NCBI GenBank assembly: GCA_947629275.1
Contig: CANRDG010000053.1
Coordinates: 1 to 11,863, forward strand
Origin: an uncultured Clostridia bacterium
GTDB taxonomy: Bacteria; Bacillota; Clostridia; Oscillospirales; Ruminococcaceae
Direction: 5' to 3'
DNA length: 11,863 bases
Shown here: positions 7,053-11,863 of the stretch, in pieces
Layout: each line of letters starts with the position of its first letter
Numbering within the stretch: the stretch's first letter is position 1
Program-made: the position numbers and the translations under genes
Notes under the pieces: model-generated
Seen by the model: only the letters and a program-made list of their open reading frames with translations
Database searches by the model: none
Told to the model about the DNA's origin: nothing

Positions 7053-7787
7053 ATGCCGTTCGTATATTGGTATGACTGGACTATACTGCTGATGATACCT
7101 GCCATTCTGTTTGCACTGTACGCTCAGAGCAAGGTTAATTCATCGTACAAGAAGTATTCAACATATTACAGCCGCAAAGGTTATACGGCAGCGCAGGTAG
7201 CAAGAATGATACTTGACAGCAACGGACTTAATGATGTAAACATCGAAAGAATACCCGGTCAGCTTACGGACAACTACAACCCTACAGACAATACCGTTCA
7301 CCTTTCTGATTCTGTGTTTGATAGCACCTCGGTCGCTGCGATAGGCGTTGCGGCGCACGAGTGCGGTCACGCAGTACAACATTCAGAAGGCTATGTGCCG
7401 ATAAAGATCCGCTCGGCAATAATACCGATAACTAATTTCGGCGCAAGGTTTTCAACTTTGTTTATAATGATAGGTCTTGTAATTGCAGGGTTTTCGTATC
7501 AGTCAAACAATGAAACTGGCATAAGGATAGCATTTTTCGGCGTGGCGCTGTATGCGCTTGTTGCGATTTTCCAGCTTGTTACGCTGCCCGTTGAGTTCAA
7601 CGCAAGTTCGCGCGCTTTAAAAACGCTTGAAAGTTATGATATACTACAGTCCGACGAGCTTGTAGGCGCAAGAAAGGTGCTTTCGGCTGCCGCGCTTACC
7701 TATGTTGCGGCGCTTGCTTCTACACTTATGACGCTTTTGAGGCTGTTTATTATAGTTGCCGGCAGAAGCAACAACCGCCGAAGATAG
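7053..7787 (+). CDS. YugP-type membrane zinc metallopeptidase
   Basis: This 244-residue membrane protein belongs by motif to the Zn_peptidase_2/YugP family, whose substrates are unknown. An HECGH zinc site (HEXXH, 102-106) follows a soluble stretch containing YNPTDNTVHLSD, typical of the family. Four membrane segments are visible at about 9-24, 133-149, 157-178 and 215-237. A conserved LPVEFNASSRA (178-188) after the third segment may supply a third zinc ligand, Glu181; that is inference. The C-terminus is basic (RSNNRRR). ATG 7053 is chosen because AAAGGAAG (7039-7046) is a good SD; an upstream in-frame alternative start at 7020 lacks one. The gene sits one base from rsmB and 41 bases after fmt. 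It is not part of the B. subtilis version of this cluster. A role in membrane protein turnover or maturation is plausible but unproven. Confidence 0.88.
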   Translation: MPFVYWYDWTILLMIPAILFALYAQSKVNSSYKKYSTYYSRKGYTAAQVARMILDSNGLNDVNIERIPGQLTDNYNPTDNTVHLSDSVFDSTSVAAIGVAAHECGHAVQHSEGYVPIKIRSAIIPITNFGARFSTLFIMIGLVIAGFSYQSNNETGIRIAFFGVALYALVAIFQLVTLPVEFNASSRALKTLESYDILQSDELVGARKVLSAAALTYVAALASTLMTLLRLFIIVAGRSNNRRR

Positions 7788-7788
7788 C

Positions 7789-9102
7789 ATGGCAGATCCG
7801 AGAGAAACAGCGTTTCGCCTGCTTTACAATTGCAGGCACAGCGGCGCGTATTCAAATATCGCGTTTGACAGCTATATAAGCAAGGGCTCGCTTACCGATG
7901 AGGAAAAACGCTTTGCGGCGGCTTTGGCATACGGCACTTTGGAAAGGCTTGTAACGCTTGACAGGATAATTTCAGAGCGTTCAAAAATACCCGTGGACAA
8001 GCTTTCAAACGAGGCTGTATGTGTGCTGCAAATGGGGCTGTATCAGCTTTTGTATATGAAGTCGGTGCCGCAGAGCGCCGCAGTAAACGAGTCTGTAAGG
8101 CTTGTAAAGCATATGATGAAAAATCCTTCTGCGGCAGGCTTTGTAAACGGTGTTCTGAGAAGCTTTATAAGAGACGGTATGCCGCTGCCAAAACCGAGCA
8201 ATAAAGAAGACGAGCTTTCGCTTGAATATTCATGCCCGCGGTGGCTCGTACATAAATGGCTAAATGAATACGGTGAAAAAACTGCTCTTTCGCTTTTAGA
8301 AAGCTCTGTAGGCAAGCCGCCTGTAACGCTGAGAGCAAATACTTTGAAGTGTTCGGAACAGGAACTTGTCGATGCGCTTTCGCGTGACGGTTTACAGGCT
8401 GCTGTTAATGATAAAATACCCGGCTGTGTTCAGCTTCTGAGCGGCGGAGACATAGAAAATACGCAGGCTTATAAAAACGGGCTGTTCCATGTTCAGGATA
8501 TATCTTCACAGATATGTTGTATGGCTCTTGCCCCCAAAGAGGGCGATACTTTGATAGATGTGTGCTCCGCGCCCGGCGGCAAGGCGTTTACCTGCGCCGA
8601 GCTTATGAAAGACAGCGGCAGTTTATTCGCCCTTGATCTTCATGAAAAAAGGGTTTCGCTTATAAAAAGCGGTGCTGAAAGGCTTGGAATAAAATGCATT
8701 ACAGCGGCGGCAAACGATGCGCGAAAAGTAAATGCTTCTTTGCCAAAGGCTGATAAAGTGCTTTGCGATGTTGTATGCTCAGGGCTTGGGGTAATTAGGC
8801 GCAAACCCGAGATAAAGTATAAAAAGCCCGAAGAGCTTACACGGCTGCCGGAGATACAGTATGAGATACTGAAAACTTCCGCGCAGTATGTTAAAGACGG
8901 CGGCGTGCTTGTGTATTCTACCTGTACTGTTTCAAAAGCTGAAAACGAGCAGGTGGTAGAAAAGTTTTTGCAGGAAAACAAAGGCTTCACGCCTGCTGAA
9001 GTTTGCGATAAGTTGGGGCTTAAAGGGCCGTTTGTGACTATGACTCCCGAAATGTTCGGCGGCGACGGTTTCTTTATCGCAAAGCTTAAAAAAGACGGTT
9101 GA
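7789..9102 (+). CDS. rsmB: 16S rRNA (cytosine-967-C5) methyltransferase
   Basis: RsmB methylates C967 (E. coli numbering) of 16S rRNA using S-adenosylmethionine. The product has 437 residues, near the usual 430-450. A NusB-like RNA-binding domain fills about 1-140, and the Rossmann methyltransferase domain follows. The SAM motif DVCSAPGGK is at 257-265. The two active cysteines are Cys330 in motif IV (DVVCSGLG) and Cys379 in motif VI (YSTCT, the nucleophile). Motif IV normally reads DxPC; here the proline is valine (codon GTA), with the frame and the rest of the domain intact. ATG 7789 gives the normal N-terminus (MADPRETAFRLLYN). A TTG at 7756 in frame would lie inside the upstream gene. The SD is poor and the start is one base after the previous stop, so translation is probably coupled. 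Confidence 0.94.
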   Translation: MADPRETAFRLLYNCRHSGAYSNIAFDSYISKGSLTDEEKRFAAALAYGTLERLVTLDRIISERSKIPVDKLSNEAVCVLQMGLYQLLYMKSVPQSAAVNESVRLVKHMMKNPSAAGFVNGVLRSFIRDGMPLPKPSNKEDELSLEYSCPRWLVHKWLNEYGEKTALSLLESSVGKPPVTLRANTLKCSEQELVDALSRDGLQAAVNDKIPGCVQLLSGGDIENTQAYKNGLFHVQDISSQICCMALAPKEGDTLIDVCSAPGGKAFTCAELMKDSGSLFALDLHEKRVSLIKSGAERLGIKCITAAANDARKVNASLPKADKVLCDVVCSGLGVIRRKPEIKYKKPEELTRLPEIQYEILKTSAQYVKDGGVLVYSTCTVSKAENEQVVEKFLQENKGFTPAEVCDKLGLKGPFVTMTPEMFGGDGFFIAKLKKDG

Positions 9103-9114
9103 CATAAAGAGGTG
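9100..9114 (+). repeat. 15-base direct repeat at an SD, copy 1 (rlmN)
   Basis: TGACATAAAGAGGTG occurs here and again at 10199-10213, each just before a start codon. In this copy the first three bases are the rsmB stop codon and the last part is the rlmN SD. Confidence 0.8.
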
Positions 9115-9118
9115 TGCT

Positions 9119-10168
9119 ATGCGGCAGACTGTTTTGATAAACGGAAAAACTGATATTCTGAGCATGACTTTGCCCGAGCTTGAAGAAACGCTTGAAAGCA
9201 TGGGCGAAAAGAAATTCAGGGCGAGACAGATATATGAGTGGCTGCACGTTAAGCAAGTGGTGGATTTTTCCTCTATGACCAATCTTTCTGCACAGTTAAG
9301 AGCGCGACTTGACGAATTTTTTTGTATAAATTCACTATTTATTGCTAAAAGGCTTGCCTCTTGCACCGATAATACGTTAAAATATCTATATAGGCTTTAT
9401 GACGGCGAGCACGTTGAGTCTGTACTTATGGAATATGAGCACGGAAACACCTTGTGTATATCGACCCAGGTGGGGTGCAAAATGGGTTGCAGTTTTTGCG
9501 CTTCAACAAAGGCAGGCTTTTGCAGAGATCTTTTGCCGTCTGAAATGCTGATGCAGATTTATACCGCCCAGCGCGACAGCGGAAGGAAAATTTCGGGTGT
9601 GGTGCTTATGGGCATAGGCGAGCCGCTTGACAATTATGATAACGTGGTAAGGTTTTTTGAGCTTGTTTCTTCTCCCGAGGGAATGAATATAAGCCTGCGG
9701 CACGTTTCGCTCTCCACCTGCGGGCTTGTGCCGAAGATATATGAGCTTGCCAAACTGAAATTGGGCATTACTCTTTCGGTTTCGCTCCATTCGGCAGATA
9801 ACGAGTCTAGAAGCAGTATAATGCCTGTAAATAATAAATATGATATATATGAGCTTGTCACCGCCTGCCGCGATTACTTCAAAGCCACAGGCAGACGCGT
9901 AAGCTTTGAGTATGCGGTGATAGAGGGCGTGAACGACAGCTATGAAGATGCAAAAAAGCTGGCAGCGCTTTTAGACGGCATGATGTGCCATGTAAATCTT
10001 ATTCCCGTAAACAAAATAGACGAGAGGGATTACAGGTCGTCAAGGCGGTCAACAATGAGATTTAAGGAAACGCTTGAAAAGTTAAAAATGAATGTAACTG
10101 TAAGGCGTACCTTGGGAGCGGATATAAACGCAGCCTGCGGTCAGCTGAGAAGGCAGTATGGCATATAG
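9119..10168 (+). CDS. rlmN: Dual-specificity 23S rRNA/tRNA adenine-C2 methyltransferase
   Basis: RlmN is a radical-SAM enzyme that methylates C2 of A2503 in 23S rRNA and, in some bacteria, A37 of certain tRNAs. The product has 349 residues, typical of the family. The CxxxCxxC cluster motif is Cys120, Cys124 and Cys127 (QVGCKMGCSFC). Cys113 in the preceding LCIST matches E. coli Cys118. The methyl-carrying cysteine is Cys340 in the DINAACGQL end motif, matching E. coli Cys355. GIGEP, the SAM-binding motif, is present. These features separate it from Cfr only tentatively; chromosomal position in the conserved cluster and the N-terminal family sequence favour RlmN. The SD AAAGAGGTG (9106-9114) lies just upstream. 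It shares a 15-base sequence with the prpC leader. Confidence 0.96.
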   Translation: MRQTVLINGKTDILSMTLPELEETLESMGEKKFRARQIYEWLHVKQVVDFSSMTNLSAQLRARLDEFFCINSLFIAKRLASCTDNTLKYLYRLYDGEHVESVLMEYEHGNTLCISTQVGCKMGCSFCASTKAGFCRDLLPSEMLMQIYTAQRDSGRKISGVVLMGIGEPLDNYDNVVRFFELVSSPEGMNISLRHVSLSTCGLVPKIYELAKLKLGITLSVSLHSADNESRSSIMPVNNKYDIYELVTACRDYFKATGRRVSFEYAVIEGVNDSYEDAKKLAALLDGMMCHVNLIPVNKIDERDYRSSRRSTMRFKETLEKLKMNVTVRRTLGADINAACGQLRRQYGI

Positions 10169-10176
10169 GTATATTA

Positions 10177-10201
10177 TCAGGCGACATTGTTCGCTTTCTG
10201 A
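10177..10201 (+). other. Weak stem-loop between rlmN and prpC
   Basis: TCAGGCGA (10177-10184) can pair with TCGC (10191-10194) and CTGA (10198-10201), leaving a 6-base loop and a 3-base TTT bulge. There is no T tract after it, so it is unlikely to be an intrinsic terminator. It could be an mRNA processing or stability element; that is speculation. Confidence 0.3.
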
Positions 10202-10213
10202 CATAAAGAGGTG
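10199..10213 (+). repeat. 15-base direct repeat at an SD, copy 2 (prpC)
   Basis: This is identical to 9100-9114. Here no gene ends within it, so its TGACAT part is not needed as a stop. It supplies the AGAGGTGA SD (10207-10214), 6 bases before TTG at 10221, and so supports that unusual start. Confidence 0.8.
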
Positions 10214-10220
10214 ACATATT

Positions 10221-10970
10221 TTGTTTGTTTGTGCGGCAAGTGATATCGGTATGAAACGCAAAGAAAATCAGGACAGCTTTTTATTCAGCTCATTCGACGA
10301 CGGCGCTGTATGCGCTGTGGTGTGCGACGGCATGGGCGGTGCAGGTTTTGGCAGCCTTGCAAGCAGCATCGCTGTTAATGCCGTTCATGACAGGATAAAG
10401 CAGAATTACCGCAGCAGCTTCAGCCCGATGAGCATGAAAAATCTGCTCGTTACCGCGGTATCTGCGGCGAATACGCTGATATACAAAAAAGCTGACGAGG
10501 AGCAGGAGAAAAAGGGCATGGGCACTACCTGTGTTGCGGCAATTGTGAAAGACGATATTGCGTATATAGCAAGTGTCGGAGATTCAAGAGCGTATCATCT
10601 TTCTTCGGGCGGCATTGAGCAGGTGACTGTTGACCATACCTATGTTGAGATGCTTTACGAGCAGGGCAAAATAAACAAAGAAGAGATCTCCACACACGAT
10701 ATGCGGCACTATATAACAAAAGCCGTGGGTGTTGAAAAAGAAGTTGAGGTGGATTTCTTCGAGATAGATATTTCGCGCGGAGACGAGATAATTTTGTGCA
10801 GTGACGGTCTTTCAAACTATTGCAGTGACGATATGCTGTACGAAGCTATACACGCGCGGGCAGAGAACAAAGAGAAAGGCGATAAAGTTGTCGCCGGGCT
10901 TATTGACTATGTTAATTCTCAGGGTGGCAAGGATAATATAACCCTAGCCATGATTTGTAATTACGACTGA
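10221..10970 (+). CDS. prpC: PP2C-family Ser/Thr protein phosphatase
   Basis: This cytoplasmic metal-dependent phosphatase of 249 residues (B. subtilis PrpC 254) is expected to reverse phosphorylation by the adjacent kinase. The PPM motifs are in order: SDIGMKRKENQD (7-18), VVCDGMGG with Asp36 and Gly37, GTTCVAAIV (101-109), GDSRAYH (120-126), ITKAVG, CSDGLSNY with Asp195, and GGKDNIT with Asp238. The metal-coordinating aspartates Asp18, Asp36, Asp195 and Asp238 are all present. The start is TTG at 10221, fixed by SD AGAGGTGA 6 bases upstream and by the normal family N-terminus close to SDIG. A 52-base gap after rlmN contains a weak stem-loop. The kinase gene begins 27 bases after the stop. 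Targets cannot be told from the window; in relatives they include translation factors and cell-wall proteins. Confidence 0.95.
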   Translation: MFVCAASDIGMKRKENQDSFLFSSFDDGAVCAVVCDGMGGAGFGSLASSIAVNAVHDRIKQNYRSSFSPMSMKNLLVTAVSAANTLIYKKADEEQEKKGMGTTCVAAIVKDDIAYIASVGDSRAYHLSSGGIEQVTVDHTYVEMLYEQGKINKEEISTHDMRHYITKAVGVEKEVEVDFFEIDISRGDEIILCSDGLSNYCSDDMLYEAIHARAENKEKGDKVVAGLIDYVNSQGGKDNITLAMICNYD

Positions 10971-10997
10971 TATAACTAATATATAGGAGTGAAATCA

Positions 10998-11863
10998 ATG
11001 GATCTTAATATCGGCAAAAAGCTTGACGGAAGATACGAAATAACGGAGCTTATAGGCATAGGCGGAATGGCTGACGTATATAAGGCAGTTGACATTATGG
11101 AAAACAGAGTTGTCGCTGTAAAGATACTAAAGCCCGAATTTTCCGAGAACGAGGAGTTCCTGAAGCGTTTCAGAAATGAGAGCAAGGCTATAGCTGTACT
11201 CTCGCACCCGAATATCGTAAAGATATATGATGTTGGTTTTAACGATGACATTCAGTTTATCGTTATGGAGTACATCGACGGTATAACTCTGAAAGAATTT
11301 ATAGAGCAGCAGGGTGCTCTGCGCTGGAAAGATGCGCTGCACTTTATAACGCAGATACTCAGAGCTTTGCAGCACGCGCATGACAGGGGCATTATACACA
11401 GGGATATAAAGCCTCAAAATATCATGCTGTTTGCTGACGGTACTATAAAGGTCATGGACTTTGGTATTGCCAGATTTTCAAGGGTTGACGGCAAAACAAT
11501 GTCTGAAAAGACTATAGGTTCTGTTCACTATATCTCGCCCGAGCAGGCAAGGGGAGATTATACCGATGAGAGAAGCGATATATATTCTGTCGGCGTAATG
11601 CTGTATGAAATGCTTACCGGCAGAAAGATGTTCGACGGCGAAAACCCTGTTTCTATCGCGCTTATGCATATGCAGGAGCAGCCTACTTTTCCGCGTACAT
11701 ATGTACCCTCTATTCCCGAGGCTCTTGAAGAGATAGTTATGCACGCCGTGGAAAAAGAGCCTGCAAAGCGTTATCAGTCGGCTGCCGAGATGATAAAGGA
11801 TATCGATACTTTCAAAATGGATCAGTCGGTAGTTTTCGGTTATATTCCTCGTGAAGATGAGGA
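10998..11863 (+). CDS. prkC: PrkC/Stk1-type Ser/Thr protein kinase, 5' part
   Basis: A Hanks-type kinase domain fills almost all of the 288 visible residues and the frame is open at the window edge. Visible motifs are the glycine loop IGIGGMADVY (19-28), VAVK with Lys42, HRDIKPQN with catalytic Asp136, DFG with Asp154, and the activation loop KTIGSVHYISPEQARG (171-186). SDIYSVGVMLYEMLTG follows, with a late DID helix near 268. Family members continue into a juxtamembrane segment, one membrane helix and extracellular PASTA repeats that sense muropeptides; that part lies outside the window, so the PASTA assignment is inference. ATG 10998 follows AGGAG (10985-10989) with an 8-base gap. The pairing with prpC matches the conserved phosphatase-kinase module for cell-wall and growth control. 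In B. subtilis rsgA and rpe follow. Confidence 0.93.
   Translation, partial: MDLNIGKKLDGRYEITELIGIGGMADVYKAVDIMENRVVAVKILKPEFSENEEFLKRFRNESKAIAVLSHPNIVKIYDVGFNDDIQFIVMEYIDGITLKEFIEQQGALRWKDALHFITQILRALQHAHDRGIIHRDIKPQNIMLFADGTIKVMDFGIARFSRVDGKTMSEKTIGSVHYISPEQARGDYTDERSDIYSVGVMLYEMLTGRKMFDGENPVSIALMHMQEQPTFPRTYVPSIPEALEEIVMHAVEKEPAKRYQSAAEMIKDIDTFKMDQSVVFGYIPREDE

Noticed and set aside
9099..9104. TTGACA, a perfect -35 hexamer, at the rsmB-rlmN junction.
   Set aside because: The sequence 17 bases on is CGGCAG, which does not resemble a -10, and the hexamer includes the rsmB stop codon.
9119..10168. Could rlmN be the resistance methyltransferase cfr?
   Set aside because: The gene is in the conserved chromosomal cluster and has RlmN-like N-terminal sequence; no transfer signs are seen.
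10169..10220. Possible promoter for prpC-prkC using TATATT/TATTAT near 10170-10177.
   Set aside because: No -35-like hexamer lies 16-18 bases upstream and the downstream spacing offers no second candidate.

Overview
The window is a chromosomal housekeeping segment from a low-to-moderate GC member of the Clostridia, most likely in the Ruminococcus/Oscillospiraceae neighbourhood. That placement is inference from gene order, strong purine-rich Shine-Dalgarno (SD) sites, TTG starts, AGA/AGG arginine codons and protein flavour. All recognisable genes lie on the + strand and the region is almost fully coding. I see no mobile element, CRISPR array, tRNA, rRNA or sign of recent transfer.

Layout. Bases 1-981 are the 3' part of glmS (isomerase half only), followed by a probable stem-loop terminator. 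A 155-base gap (982-1136) holds the one clear promoter in the window, TTGCTA-17-TATAAT, set among three copies of an AATTGTGAA-like motif. From 1137 to the right edge eleven genes follow with gaps of at most about 50 bases: yicC, remA, gmk, rpoZ, priA, def, fmt, a YugP-type membrane zinc peptidase gene, rsmB, rlmN, prpC and the first 288 codons of a prkC-type Ser/Thr kinase that runs off the edge. gmk and rpoZ overlap by 8 bases. The peptidase gene and rsmB are one base apart. No convincing internal terminator or promoter was found, so the block can be read as one long operon.

How the genes fit together. The order closely matches the Bacillus subtilis yloC-remA-gmk-rpoZ-coaBC-priA-def-fmt-rsmB-rlmN-prpC-prkC cluster. 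Two differences stand out: coaBC is absent between rpoZ and priA, and a yugP-like gene is inserted between fmt and rsmB. The block combines RNA turnover (YicC), a DNA-binding regulator (RemA), GMP kinase, RNA polymerase omega, replication restart helicase, N-formyl handling of nascent proteins (Fmt and Def), rRNA modification (RsmB, RlmN) and a phosphatase/kinase signalling pair.

No wholly new system is evident. The observations most worth a second look are the motif cluster at the yicC promoter, the altered cluster content, and several departures from family signatures: the PriA Walker B and zinc site, and RsmB motif IV.
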